NCBI GenBank assembly: GCA_001784115.1
Contig: MFPD01000018.1
Coordinates: 1 to 47,508 of the forward strand
Length of the DNA: 47,508 nt
Reading direction: 5' to 3'
Source: Candidatus Levybacteria bacterium RIFCSPLOWO2_02_FULL_37_18
GTDB lineage: Bacteria; Patescibacteriota; Microgenomatia; Levybacterales; UBA12049
The notes beneath the pieces are model-generated. The model was not told where the DNA came from. It was given only the letters and a program-made list of their open reading frames with translations, and searched no databases. The translations under genes were made by a program, and so were the position numbers. Shown here piece by piece: positions 14,208-21,911 of the stretch. The first letter of the stretch is position 1. Every line of letters starts with the position of its first letter.

Positions 14208-16208
14208 CTAAAAAGAGGACAAAAAGTTACGTAAGATTCCAAGTTTCGAAGTTTTCTTTTCCGCCTTGCGGAGACTGAAGACAAACTCATCGTCGGGACT
14301 CCAACGATCGTCAGGAAGGGTAAAATAGTCGTACAGACAGGCTCCGCCGTCCTCATTGCGCCCCAGATAGAACACAGGCGGGTTGCGACCAGCTATCTGT
14401 TTCATAGCCATGAAGTACCATTCTCCTAATGGTTGGTTCGTGTCTTTAAGTCTTTGATACACTGCCACCTCAGGCAAACAAAGATCTAAACCCAGTTCAT
14501 TGGCTTTGGCGTAAATTTGGTCTGTTGTGGATGATCCATCTAGTCCTAAGTCTTGGACTTTCAGTTTAGCTGTTTTAATAGTTTCTGGATTTGAGAGAGT
14601 GGTAAAATCACGGCTTTTTATCATATCGTCTACGTATGATGAGGTTTGAATATTCCTCTCTTTTAAATCTTCCTGTAACTGTTCTTTTGGTCTGCCACCA
14701 ATAGCTAGATCTTCAATTCTAATTTTCTCTTCAGGAAAGGAAGTATATACCTGATCAATATTATATCTGGTTAAAATATCAAAGATACCTGGTTCTAACG
14801 GTCCTATGTAACCTCTGGTTTGCGGATTAATTTCTTTGACAGATTTGGCGATCTGTGCCTTCTCACATCCCAACACAATAGGCATATCTTCGTCGACACT
14901 TCTTTGAGATCGGATTTCAGCAATGCGAGGGTCTTTCTGGTACCCAAATCCTTCAATAGGAGAATTTATCTCATAAAGAAATACAAGATCAGTTGCATCA
15001 AGGGATACTCCAGTTTTTGTTTTGCGATCAACACTCGTGAGAGCTCTCATATCAGTGCTTTTCTTTTTCCACAATCTTCCTTGTTGTTCAAATTCTGGCT
15101 CTGAAAGTTTTGTCTCTACAACATCACCTATATACGCATCAAGGTTTTCCTCTTTTTCAACTCCTCTGACCTCAGCAATCGTACTACCTCTATCGATAAC
15201 CATAACCACACGGGGAACAACTGGGTTTCCATTCGCATCATTTGAATAGTAAACATGTAAATCATACTGGTCTCTAACTAGATATCGCTGTGCCATTTGT
15301 TCTCCTCTTATACACCAACCAGTACCATATGGCGCAATCGAGTCAACAAGCTTCCTATGGTCTGAGCCTTTTGGATATTTCACCCATTTTCCTTCAGTAA
15401 CTCTAAGAAGATATTCGGAGATTGGTTTAAATTCTTCTATGGCAAGGGCGTAAAGTTTGGCAAAATTCTTATTCTCTAGCGCCTGACGATATTTTTGTTT
15501 TGCCTCCTCAGATATATCGAAACGACGAGTAAACTGAAGGTCTGACTGTCCTGGATCAGACCTAGCGTTTTCATTCGGATACTTCTTTTCTAAATCCCCA
15601 AGAACTATCGCCAAAGCCTCCCTATTGAGATCGGCGAATGGACTCACTGTTCCACCGGTTCTCTCGGTAAATGAACTCTTCTGCTTATCGTATCTACCCA
15701 TGCGCAACACACTTCGGAAGGCAAAATATTTTAGCCAATCAGGGTATTTCGCATCGTCTGATGCCAAATAATCAGCCCAATTGTCCAATGACCTCTCCTG
15801 GTCTTTAATAAGGGTCTCTGTTAACTCTTTTCTGTAATCATCAGGAATTTCAATATCTCCATGACCTTCTTCCCTGTGTTTACGTTTTATAGAGTCAAAG
15901 TATGCTTCGGGGACTTCTTCAGGTTTGATAACAAAACGGTTATGGAGGCCATGCTTTAACATTGAGAGGTTCCGCTCTCCTCTGCTTTCAGCATCTTCTT
16001 TACCTACTAATTTCGGGGGGTGAATAATATTATTTAACCGATCAAGATAATTTTGGATTCTAAGTACGTAACTACTTTGAGGTATAACTTCCCATGTTCG
16101 TTGCTCAAAGCGTCTCGCCGACGCTTTGACACCAGGGTCGGTATTTAATTGGTATTTTTGTTGAAGAAACTCTGCACCTGTATTTTCTGCCATACGCTCT
16201 ATTCCCAC
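14208..16208 (-). CDS. Large soluble protein of unknown function
   Basis: This 666-residue protein starts at GTG 16208 or at the ATG at 16193 (MAENTGAEF); TATAAT (16227-16222) lies 13 bases before the GTG, so both are possible. No signal peptide or membrane helix is present. The most conserved-looking block is YGTGWCIRGEQMAQRYL (about 293-309), then DLHVYYSNDANGNPVVPRVVMVID and TIAEVRGVEKEENLDAYI. This 'GTGWC..G...A..YL...D..VYY' block recurs in long CPR hypothetical proteins and vaguely resembles PcfJ-like proteins; I treat that as unproven. Its stop lies 2 bases from the convergent AbiEii stop. Confidence 0.55.
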   Translation of the reverse strand: MGIERMAENTGAEFLQQKYQLNTDPGVKASARRFEQRTWEVIPQSSYVLRIQNYLDRLNNIIHPPKLVGKEDAESRGERNLSMLKHGLHNRFVIKPEEVPEAYFDSIKRKHREEGHGDIEIPDDYRKELTETLIKDQERSLDNWADYLASDDAKYPDWLKYFAFRSVLRMGRYDKQKSSFTERTGGTVSPFADLNREALAIVLGDLEKKYPNENARSDPGQSDLQFTRRFDISEEAKQKYRQALENKNFAKLYALAIEEFKPISEYLLRVTEGKWVKYPKGSDHRKLVDSIAPYGTGWCIRGEQMAQRYLVRDQYDLHVYYSNDANGNPVVPRVVMVIDRGSTIAEVRGVEKEENLDAYIGDVVETKLSEPEFEQQGRLWKKKSTDMRALTSVDRKTKTGVSLDATDLVFLYEINSPIEGFGYQKDPRIAEIRSQRSVDEDMPIVLGCEKAQIAKSVKEINPQTRGYIGPLEPGIFDILTRYNIDQVYTSFPEEKIRIEDLAIGGRPKEQLQEDLKERNIQTSSYVDDMIKSRDFTTLSNPETIKTAKLKVQDLGLDGSSTTDQIYAKANELGLDLCLPEVAVYQRLKDTNQPLGEWYFMAMKQIAGRNPPVFYLGRNEDGGACLYDYFTLPDDRWSPDDEFVFSLRKAEKKTSKLGILRNFLSSF

Positions 16209-16337
16209 TTATCTGTAATCTATTATAGCAATTATGATCTTGGGGTGTCTATTCTTCCACATCTTCTGAAGAAATCTTTAGAGGATATTATTTATTTGAC
16301 TAATTCAAATTGACCCACTACCGAATAATGCGAATAC

Positions 16338-16366
16338 TTGACTTTATTAACCTCTATCATATAGGA
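16338..16366 (+). promoter_or_regulatory. Promoter of the methyltransferase-like gene
   Basis: TTGACT (16338-16343) and TATAGG (16360-16365) are separated by 16 bases. The ATG at 16402 follows after a short leader. Confidence 0.4.
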
Positions 16367-16401
16367 TGTAAATCCTGCCAATTTAATTATTGGATTTTTT
16401 T

Positions 16402-17247
16402 ATGGCATTAGCAATAAATACACTTGAGGGAGAAAGAAGACCACCACTGAATGGAAATATACCTATTGCTGCAATTGGTACTTCTGTTCCCGAAAATTGT
16501 CACCATATTCATCATCCTCGTTATCCAACAACACGCGAAGAGTGGACAACATTTCCAGTGACAAGGACCAAATATGACGATGGTGTTGTCAAAGGTGAAC
16601 GACTTATGATCGGTGGATGGTCTGTTATGGAAGAATGGGAAAAAAACATGGAACAACTGACAGTAGCACGATTACTTAACGATCTTCCTGAAAGAGCAAA
16701 TATACTTATCAGAGGCGAAGGATTAGGATACTGCACAGAAGCTTTTATTCGAGGATTAAGCATGACCGGAGGAGGAGAAATTCATGTCATCGAACTTCAC
16801 CCTGAAATTTTAGAGCAAGGAAGAAAACGAACCAAACGCATCTTAAAAACCTTACCCCCACATCAAGAGAAATCTATAAAAATGGTTTGGCATGAGGGCG
16901 ACGCGCTTAAAGTTACGCGAGGTCTTCGATCTAATTATTTCCACCGTGTTCGTTCTGATACCTTTCCTTTGAGTAAAAGCGAAAAAGACGTAAATGATGT
17001 TATAGACAGAGATGAAATTATTCGAATAATGACAGATAGCGGTGCATTTAGTCCGTATGTCGGGCATAGATCAGCAACTCCTGAACAATTAGCGTATATG
17101 AATACTCGATATTTCCGACATATAGAACAATTCGTTGTACCTGTAACACCTCCAAGAGATTGCCATTACTACAAAGATACTGAAATGGCTATAATGATTT
17201 GCAAAGGTCCGAGAAAAGGAGAAATAGTATTTCAGGCTTCTAAATAA
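16402..17247 (+). CDS. Class I SAM-dependent methyltransferase-like protein
   Basis: The ATG at 16402 (MALAINTLEGER) gives 281 residues; the track's 16390 start adds MDFF. IGGWSVMEEWEKNMEQL (about 71-87) resembles the segment before the SAM site in guanidinoacetate and arginine N-methyltransferase relatives. NILIRGEGLGYCTEAFIRGL (about 101-120) is motif I (GxGxG variant) and EIHVIELHPEIL holds the acidic residue that binds the SAM ribose. The WHEGDAL segment matches motif II. The C-terminal PVTPPRDCHYYKDTEMAIMI is a beta strand set of this fold. The substrate is unknown. It converges with the kinase-like gene with a 16-base overlap. Confidence 0.65.
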   Translation: MALAINTLEGERRPPLNGNIPIAAIGTSVPENCHHIHHPRYPTTREEWTTFPVTRTKYDDGVVKGERLMIGGWSVMEEWEKNMEQLTVARLLNDLPERANILIRGEGLGYCTEAFIRGLSMTGGGEIHVIELHPEILEQGRKRTKRILKTLPPHQEKSIKMVWHEGDALKVTRGLRSNYFHRVRSDTFPLSKSEKDVNDVIDRDEIIRIMTDSGAFSPYVGHRSATPEQLAYMNTRYFRHIEQFVVPVTPPRDCHYYKDTEMAIMICKGPRKGEIVFQASK

Positions 17248-17837
17248 GTTATCCCTTGATACCCCACCGCTTCAAAGGCAAGTTTGAGCGTTTGTTGGGC
17301 GTTATTGGAATACGTATTAATTACCAAGTCATAATATCTTTTATCCCAATATACCCAATTTTGGTCATTATGAGCATACATTCTCCTCCACTTTTCTAAA
17401 TTATTCTTTTCCCGCTCAAGTATCTCCTGCTTTGCTTCATCAATGGAAATTTTTCGCCTGTTTGCCAATCTGTCAATTCTAATTTCCGTTTTATCATTGC
17501 CTCTATCATCTTCGCATATAATTAAAATCTTAAAAATATTATGGATTCCTTGCGCATCAAATCCTGCTAAATGACTTTGAATCACATAATGATTTTTTTC
17601 TTTTAAGAGATTTTTTATTTTATCTTCGTAAGTTAAATCAAAACTGTCAGGCCTGTCTTCAACTTGAATTTCGGTAAGATGTAAATCTTTATGTATGTGT
17701 TCAAAAAGCACTCCTCCTTCTAACAACTCCCAACCCAATGTGTTTGCCAAACCTTTGGCTAATGTGGTAGTCCCGGATGCAATCCGGCCGGAAACGGTAA
17801 TATTACGAATATTTGGTAAATCAATAGGAGTGTTCAT
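17232..17837 (-). CDS. Cytidylate-kinase-like P-loop protein
   Basis: This is a 201-residue protein with N-terminal NITVSGRIASGTTTLAKGLA (about residues 12-31), the P-loop of CMP-kinase-like enzymes (GxxxSGTTT). EDRGNDKTEIRIDRLANRRKIS and AKQEILEREKNNLEKWRRMY contain the basic lid-like region seen in the cytidylate kinase-like family. YYDLVINTYSNNAQQTL is the usual 'D.vidt......' ending. It may phosphorylate CMP/dCMP or act on another small substrate. CPR genomes often carry such a divergent Cmk in place of the standard one. A good CMP-binding domain is not evident, so specificity is uncertain. Confidence 0.7.
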   Translation of the reverse strand: MNTPIDLPNIRNITVSGRIASGTTTLAKGLANTLGWELLEGGVLFEHIHKDLHLTEIQVEDRPDSFDLTYEDKIKNLLKEKNHYVIQSHLAGFDAQGIHNIFKILIICEDDRGNDKTEIRIDRLANRRKISIDEAKQEILEREKNNLEKWRRMYAHNDQNWVYWDKRYYDLVINTYSNNAQQTLKLAFEAVGYQGITYLEA

Positions 17838-17839
17838 AA

Positions 17840-17965
17840 ATATCTAATTTCTAATATCTAAATCCTAAACAAATTCTAATGCTCAAATACCTTAAATTCT
17901 AAAAGTTTTGAACTTTGGTTATTTGTATTTTGATATTATTTAGAATTTAGAGCTTAGTATTTGGA
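17840..17965. repeat. AT-rich word array between the kinase-like gene and gapA
   Basis: The stretch is built of TCTAAATTCTAA, AAATACCTTAAATTC and AATTTAGAGCTTAGTATTTGG words, partly in opposing orientation so that arms such as TTAGAATTTAG and CTAAATTCTAA can pair. This is the same style of word repeat found inside pgk. No coding sense is seen. Confidence 0.5.
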
Positions 17966-17967
17966 AT

Positions 17968-19056
17968 TTATTGGCTAGCGGATCCAACCATAATCGTTTC
18001 TTCCACCAATCGATTCACATATCCAAACTCATTGTCATACCAAGCTATAACTTTGACTAAATTTCCTCCGACAACCTGGGTTAAAGAAAGGTCAACAATA
18101 CTTGAATATGAACTTCCGATAACATCCGATGAGACAATAGGATCTTCTGTTACCGCTACAATTCCTTTATATGCTTCACTTTCCGCTGCTTTTTTAAGAA
18201 CTTCGTTTACTGCTTCTTTTGTGGTTTCTTTTTTAAGCACAAAAGTAAAATCCGAAAGTGAACCAACAGGAACAGGAACGCGAATTGCTAAACCGGCAAA
18301 CTTGTTCTCAAGTTGAGGGAATGCTGCCGCTGCTGCATACGTTGCTCCGGTTGATGTAGGAATAATGTTTTGCGCTGCCGCCCGAGCCCGCCTATAATCT
18401 TTATGCCCCCCGTCGGCAAGCCGTTGATCTGAAGTGTAACCGTGAATAGTTGTCATCATTGCTTTTTCTATACCAAAATTCTCTTCTATTATTTTTGCAA
18501 TAGGAGTTATGCAATTTGTTGTACACGAAGCATTGCTAATGATTGGTTCACCGCTGTATGTATCTTGATTTACGGAAAGAACATAAGTGGGTATATCTCC
18601 GCCTTTTTCAGGAGCAGACAGTACAACTTTTTTTGCGCCGGCTTGAATATGTTTTTCCAAATCTTCTTTTTTCCGAAACACTCCGGTTGATTCTATAACA
18701 ACATCAACGTCTAAATCTTTCCAAGGTAAAAGTGAGGGATCTTTTTGAGAGTAAACTGGAATTTGAACTCCATCAATCACCAAACAACCAATGTCATTGC
18801 GAGGGTTTGCAAAACCCGAAGCAATCTCTGTTCCTATTGGGGATTGCTTCGCGGAGTTTACAATGACATCAAGAGTATGATTTGCAAGTGAACCATAAAC
18901 ACTATCATACTTCAAAAGAAACATCCAACCCTGTATATCAGTTGAGCTTCCCGCATTAATCCCAACTACCTCTGCTTGATCGAAAAATCGTTCTAAAAGA
19001 ACTCTATGGACAAGCCTGCCAATCCGTCCAAACCCATTTATCGCAACCTTTATCAT
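17968..19056 (-). CDS. gapA: Glyceraldehyde-3-phosphate dehydrogenase with an in-frame repeat insertion
   Basis: The ATG at 19056 (MIKVAINGFGRIGRLV) is the true start; the ORF-track start adds 12 spurious residues. TATACT ends seven bases before it, so the mRNA is probably leaderless. SNASCTTNCITP carries the catalytic cysteine, and HGYTSDQRLADGGHKDYRRARAAAQNIIP is the substrate-phosphate region. WYDNEFGYVNRLVE ends the protein. Between the beta strands after YDSVYG the normal short loop is replaced by about 25 residues (NSAKQSPIGTEIASGFANPR) encoded by a 75-bp palindromic element. The reaction interconverts GAP and 1,3-bisphosphoglycerate in glycolysis; pgk lies just upstream on the same strand. 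Confidence 0.95.
   Translation of the reverse strand: MIKVAINGFGRIGRLVHRVLLERFFDQAEVVGINAGSSTDIQGWMFLLKYDSVYGSLANHTLDVIVNSAKQSPIGTEIASGFANPRNDIGCLVIDGVQIPVYSQKDPSLLPWKDLDVDVVIESTGVFRKKEDLEKHIQAGAKKVVLSAPEKGGDIPTYVLSVNQDTYSGEPIISNASCTTNCITPIAKIIEENFGIEKAMMTTIHGYTSDQRLADGGHKDYRRARAAAQNIIPTSTGATYAAAAAFPQLENKFAGLAIRVPVPVGSLSDFTFVLKKETTKEAVNEVLKKAAESEAYKGIVAVTEDPIVSSDVIGSSYSSIVDLSLTQVVGGNLVKVIAWYDNEFGYVNRLVEETIMVGSASQ
18793..18867 (+). repeat. Palindromic element inside gapA
   Basis: The element runs from GTCATTGCGAGGGTTTGC to GGAGTTTACAATGAC with inner arms GAAGCAATCTC / GGGATTGCTTC. It is exactly 75 bases, a multiple of three, and is read in frame. The same family (GTCAT.GCGAG...GAAGCAATC...) occurs in comF and after the metalloprotease-like gene. 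Confidence 0.85.
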
Positions 19057-19113
19057 TACCTTGAGTATAGTTTCTAAAAACAGAAGAATCAAGAGGAAAA
19101 TACCACGTGATAT

Positions 19114-19256
19114 AATTTTTGTATGACTGGGACATAAATGTCATTCTGAACTTGATTCAGAATCTATAAAATGGAGATGCTGAAACCGAGTCTGACTCGG
19201 TGAAATAAATCCAGCATGACAATGTGAATTATGTCTCACTCACAATTTTTGTATGA
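19114..19256. mobile_element. MITE-like element A, copy 1, with target duplication
   Basis: An element of 117 bp (19127-19243) starts CTGGGACATAAATGTCATT and ends AATGTGAATTATGTCTCACTCAC. The ends are imperfect inverted repeats (GACATAA...CATT). AATTTTTGTATGA stands immediately on both sides (19114-19126 and 19244-19256), a clean 13-base duplication. Inside is the GTCATTCTGAACTTGATTCAG palindrome. A second copy is at 38964-39092. It has no coding capacity and separates pgk from gapA. Confidence 0.8.
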
Positions 19257-19261
19257 AAAAA

Positions 19262-20335
19262 TTATTGTAGAAGTGCTTCGATTCCCGGGAGTTTTTCACC
19301 GGCTAAGAAAGAAAGCATGGCTCCCCCTCCGGTTGAAACAAAATTGAATTTATCAAAAAGTCCTTCTTTCTGCAAAAATTCTATAGTATCTCCTCCGCCG
19401 GTCACAGAATATGCTCTACTTTTAATAATTGCCTGAGCAATTCTTCTCGTCCCCTCCTCCGTATCCTCTTGGTCTAACTTTGAACTTTGAACTTTGAACT
19501 TTGAACTTAATTTCCCCATGGAACCGTTCCAGACAATTGTTTTAGCTTGTGATATTACTCTGACAAACTCATCGGTACTGACCTGAGCAATATCTGTTGC
19601 GTCTTTATTTTGTCTGGCAAGTTTTAATTTCGCGTTATAGATTGGATGATGTTCTTCTATTTCCTTGGCAATCAAACCTCCAACTAACACAAAATCTGCA
19701 ATTTCTAGCATTTTTTCAACCAATGGCAATTTTGTCTCAAGTTTTTTTCCTCCTATAATAACTATACATGGTTTTTGAGGATTATCCGTGATTTTTGATA
19801 AGCTCTCTATTTCTTTTTGTAGTTGCAGCCCGGCAAAATGATGCAAAAGCTTGGGAATGCCGACAATTGAAGCATGATCTCTATGACTTGCCGCAAACGC
19901 GTCATTAACATATATATCTCCCAACCAAGATAGCTTCTGAACAAAAGAAGAATCCTTACTCTCCTCTCCCGGATAAAACCTGAGGTTTTCCAGAACAACT
20001 AACTTCTCTCCAATCTTCCACCCGCTAAATTCTCCGATACTAAATACTAAATACCGAATACTAAATACTTGCGAGTACCATTTGGCAATTGGCTCAAGAC
20101 TATACTCAGCTTGAACTTTTCCCTCAGGCCTTCCCAAATGCCCGATTAAAATAACAGTTGCCCCTGATTTTAATAGATAATCAACAGTTGGGAAACCTGC
20201 TACAATTCTTGTATCATCATCAATTCTAAACTCTGAATTCTGAACTCTGAATTCTGTTAATGGCACATCCAAATCGCCTCGTACCAATATTGTCTTACCT
20301 GCGACCTCTGCTTTTAGTATGTCGGGTAGGTTCAT
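19262..20335 (-). CDS. pgk: Phosphoglycerate kinase, compact form with three in-frame repeat insertions
   Basis: This 357-residue enzyme converts 1,3-bisphosphoglycerate and ADP to 3-phosphoglycerate and ATP. Landmarks are TILVRGDLDVPL (usual RvDfNvP, so one Asn is Asp), GHLGRPEG, LENLRFYPGEE, YVNDAFAASHRDHAS, IIGGKKLETKLP and TGGGDT plus STGGGA at the C-terminus. Three stretches are translations of short word repeats: TEFRVQNSEFRI (about 27-38), VFSIRYLVFSIGEFS (about 90-104) and KLSSKFKVQSSKLDQ (about 276-290). Each sits in a loop between core motifs. The nucleotide domain lacks much of the usual 'LP.D' region, so without insertions the protein would be only about 320 residues. It may be translated from its own start close to repeats. 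Confidence 0.92.
   Translation of the reverse strand: MNLPDILKAEVAGKTILVRGDLDVPLTEFRVQNSEFRIDDDTRIVAGFPTVDYLLKSGATVILIGHLGRPEGKVQAEYSLEPIAKWYSQVFSIRYLVFSIGEFSGWKIGEKLVVLENLRFYPGEESKDSSFVQKLSWLGDIYVNDAFAASHRDHASIVGIPKLLHHFAGLQLQKEIESLSKITDNPQKPCIVIIGGKKLETKLPLVEKMLEIADFVLVGGLIAKEIEEHHPIYNAKLKLARQNKDATDIAQVSTDEFVRVISQAKTIVWNGSMGKLSSKFKVQSSKLDQEDTEEGTRRIAQAIIKSRAYSVTGGGDTIEFLQKEGLFDKFNFVSTGGGAMLSFLAGEKLPGIEALLQ
19476..19508 (-). repeat. Word array (AAGTTCAAAGTTCAAAG) inside pgk
   Basis: Four near-perfect 8-base units of TTTGAACT lie in tandem on the plus strand and are read in frame as SSKFKVQSSK. Confidence 0.75.
20036..20070 (-). repeat. Word array (AGTATTTAGTATTCGG) inside pgk
   Basis: TACTAAATAC units occur three times, once as TACCGAATAC, and are read in frame as VFSIRYLVFSI. 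Confidence 0.75.
20224..20256 (-). repeat. Word array (CAGAATTCAGAGTTCAGAA) inside pgk
   Basis: TCTAAACTCTGAATTCTGAA followed by CTCTGAATTCTG gives repeated CTCTGAATT words, read as TEFRVQNSEFRI. Confidence 0.75.
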
Positions 20336-20342
20336 AATTCTT

Positions 20343-20410
20343 TCTTTGTCATCCTGAACTTGTTTCCGGATCCATCAAGATAGATTCCGGATCAAGTCCG
20401 CAGTGATAGT
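20343..20410 (+). repeat. Palindromic element between pgk and the CvpA-CAP gene
   Basis: GTCATCCTGAACTTGTTTCCGG, then TAGATTCCGGATCAAGTCCG and CAGTGATAG form a degenerate copy of the element, occupying the intergenic gap. Confidence 0.6.
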
Positions 20411-20411
20411 A

Positions 20412-21455
20412 CTAGTCTGTAAATTCCTGCGTAAACATAATACCATACACTCCCGCGTCAACTGCGCCAATACCAATTTTATGAAACTTCTCAGATAAAA
20501 TATTTGCCCTATGCCCGGGACTATTCATAAGCCCTTGCATTGCTAAATCCACACTCGGAGCAAGCGCTAAGTTTTCTCCTGCGACAGAAAAAGAAATTCC
20601 AACCATTCGATCAACGGGTCCTGCTCCTTCGGGTGTATGGTGAGAAAAATATCCTCTCTCAAACATATCTTTTGAGTGTTCTAGTCCAACCTCAGAAAGC
20701 TCTTCGTCAAAAAGTAAAGGCAAAAGACCTGCCGAAGTTCTTTCTTTATTTACCAACTCAAACATCTGTTTTTCGGATTTTGTATCTCGGGTACCATTTT
20801 GGACTTTGAAACGAAGAGATACAAAATCATCACCATGAGGAGAAACGGTAAAAAAATGCACTGTGTCATAGAGCGACCCGCCAAAAATATCTCGAAGGTT
20901 TTTTTCAAAATTTTGCGTCCTGCTCACAAGCAATTTTCCAACATACGATCGAGAAATCGAGCGGCTCAAAAACACAGAAATCGGTAACGATACTAAAATA
21001 GAGAAAAGAAACGAAAGTAAAACAAACGCACTGGCAATTCCCGAGAAAAACCCCAACAATTTATTTGCAAATGCAAGTGTTTCAAGCCGGTCAAACCGAG
21101 AAATTTCAGAAAGCCGGGGAAACAGTTTACCAAAAATGATTTTAAATATAATCTCAAAGATGGTTGCAGCCACAAAAAATCCAATAGCATTCGCAAATCC
21201 AGGCGAAAGAGAAAAAGCACTCATAAGCAGTTTTCCTACGATGCCATATAATTTGAGTCCAAACGTAAACGACAAAGCAAAACTGATAAGCTCTGTAAAA
21301 CTTTCGATAAAGCCAATGGAAAATCCTTGAACCGCATAAAACAGAAATATTACAAAAACAATATAATCAAGCCAGGTAAACGGGTTTTGAGAGGTAAACA
21401 ACGCAGAGAGATTATCCAACAAAGAGGTTAAGAATGAAGGAAGTACCATGTTCAT
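20412..21455 (-). CDS. CvpA-like membrane domain fused to a CAP/SCP domain
   Basis: This is a 347-residue protein. Residues about 27-190 contain four hydrophobic helices with WLDYIVFVIFLFYAVQGFSIG and SFALSFTFGLKLYG, as in CvpA (colicin V production) proteins. Residues about 225-345 form a CAP domain: MFELVNKERTSAGLLPL, LEHSKDMFERGYFSHHTPEG, GENLALAP and MNSPGHRANILSEKFHKIGIG, with the His and Glu residues typical of the CAP cavity. The CAP part should face outward. Similar fusions occur in Firmicutes. TATAAT ends seven bases before the ATG at 21455, so the mRNA is probably leaderless. The function is unknown; an envelope or defence role is speculation. Confidence 0.85.
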   Translation of the reverse strand: MNMVLPSFLTSLLDNLSALFTSQNPFTWLDYIVFVIFLFYAVQGFSIGFIESFTELISFALSFTFGLKLYGIVGKLLMSAFSLSPGFANAIGFFVAATIFEIIFKIIFGKLFPRLSEISRFDRLETLAFANKLLGFFSGIASAFVLLSFLFSILVSLPISVFLSRSISRSYVGKLLVSRTQNFEKNLRDIFGGSLYDTVHFFTVSPHGDDFVSLRFKVQNGTRDTKSEKQMFELVNKERTSAGLLPLLFDEELSEVGLEHSKDMFERGYFSHHTPEGAGPVDRMVGISFSVAGENLALAPSVDLAMQGLMNSPGHRANILSEKFHKIGIGAVDAGVYGIMFTQEFTD

Positions 21456-21546
21456 ATTCCTTATTATATCTCAAAACTCACTATATAAGTACACAAAATT
21501 GGATATTAACAGGAAGCAGGAAACCCGGACCAAAGTTCCTCACAAT

Positions 21547-21810
21547 ATGACTCCTTATGAAGAGATGAAACCTGGTGATAGGGTTGTCTTTACCCGTAAG
21601 ACTGATCAAGGAAAGATGGTTGTAGAAATCTTGGGGGCGAGACACTACAAAAACGTGGCAGAGATGTTAGATGCTGAAGGACAGGATAATTGTATGTCTT
21701 ATGATGCACCCAGAGATAAGGCTATAACAAGTTATGATCAACTAAGAGGTTACACAGAAGGGATAAAACAATATGGCATTTGGGCAATAGAAGTCAAACC
21801 AATAATGTAG
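21547..21810 (+). CDS. ASCH/PUA-like domain protein
   Basis: The track starts at 21448, but the compact domain begins at MTPYEEMKPGDRVVFTRK (21547), giving 87 residues. MKPGDRVVFTRKTDQGKMVVEILGARHYKNVAEML matches the ASCH pattern (low-pI start, GD.v.F, strand, Y..v.eML), and YGIWAIEVKPIM ends it as ASCH domains do. Such domains bind RNA or nucleotides; one ASCH protein is an acetylcytidine amidohydrolase. No clear catalytic Lys/Glu set can be asserted here. The gene faces a transposase remnant downstream. Confidence 0.6.
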   Translation: MTPYEEMKPGDRVVFTRKTDQGKMVVEILGARHYKNVAEMLDAEGQDNCMSYDAPRDKAITSYDQLRGYTEGIKQYGIWAIEVKPIM

Positions 21811-21911
21811 GTGAGCTAGCGGATCATATACGCCTTTCAGTTAGAATTAAGCTCTCAGATATATTAAAACGGCACTCAAACTTGCTGGTATTAATTCACT
21901 ATCTGAGCTGA

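Noticed and set aside
17840-17965. CRISPR array
   Set aside because: The word repeats here and elsewhere (8-12 bases, irregular, no unique spacers of constant length) do not have CRISPR structure, and no cas gene is present.
19127-19243. Element A as a simple intrinsic terminator of pgk
   Set aside because: It has terminal repeats, a flanking duplication and a second genomic copy, which a terminator would not have; it might still stop transcription.
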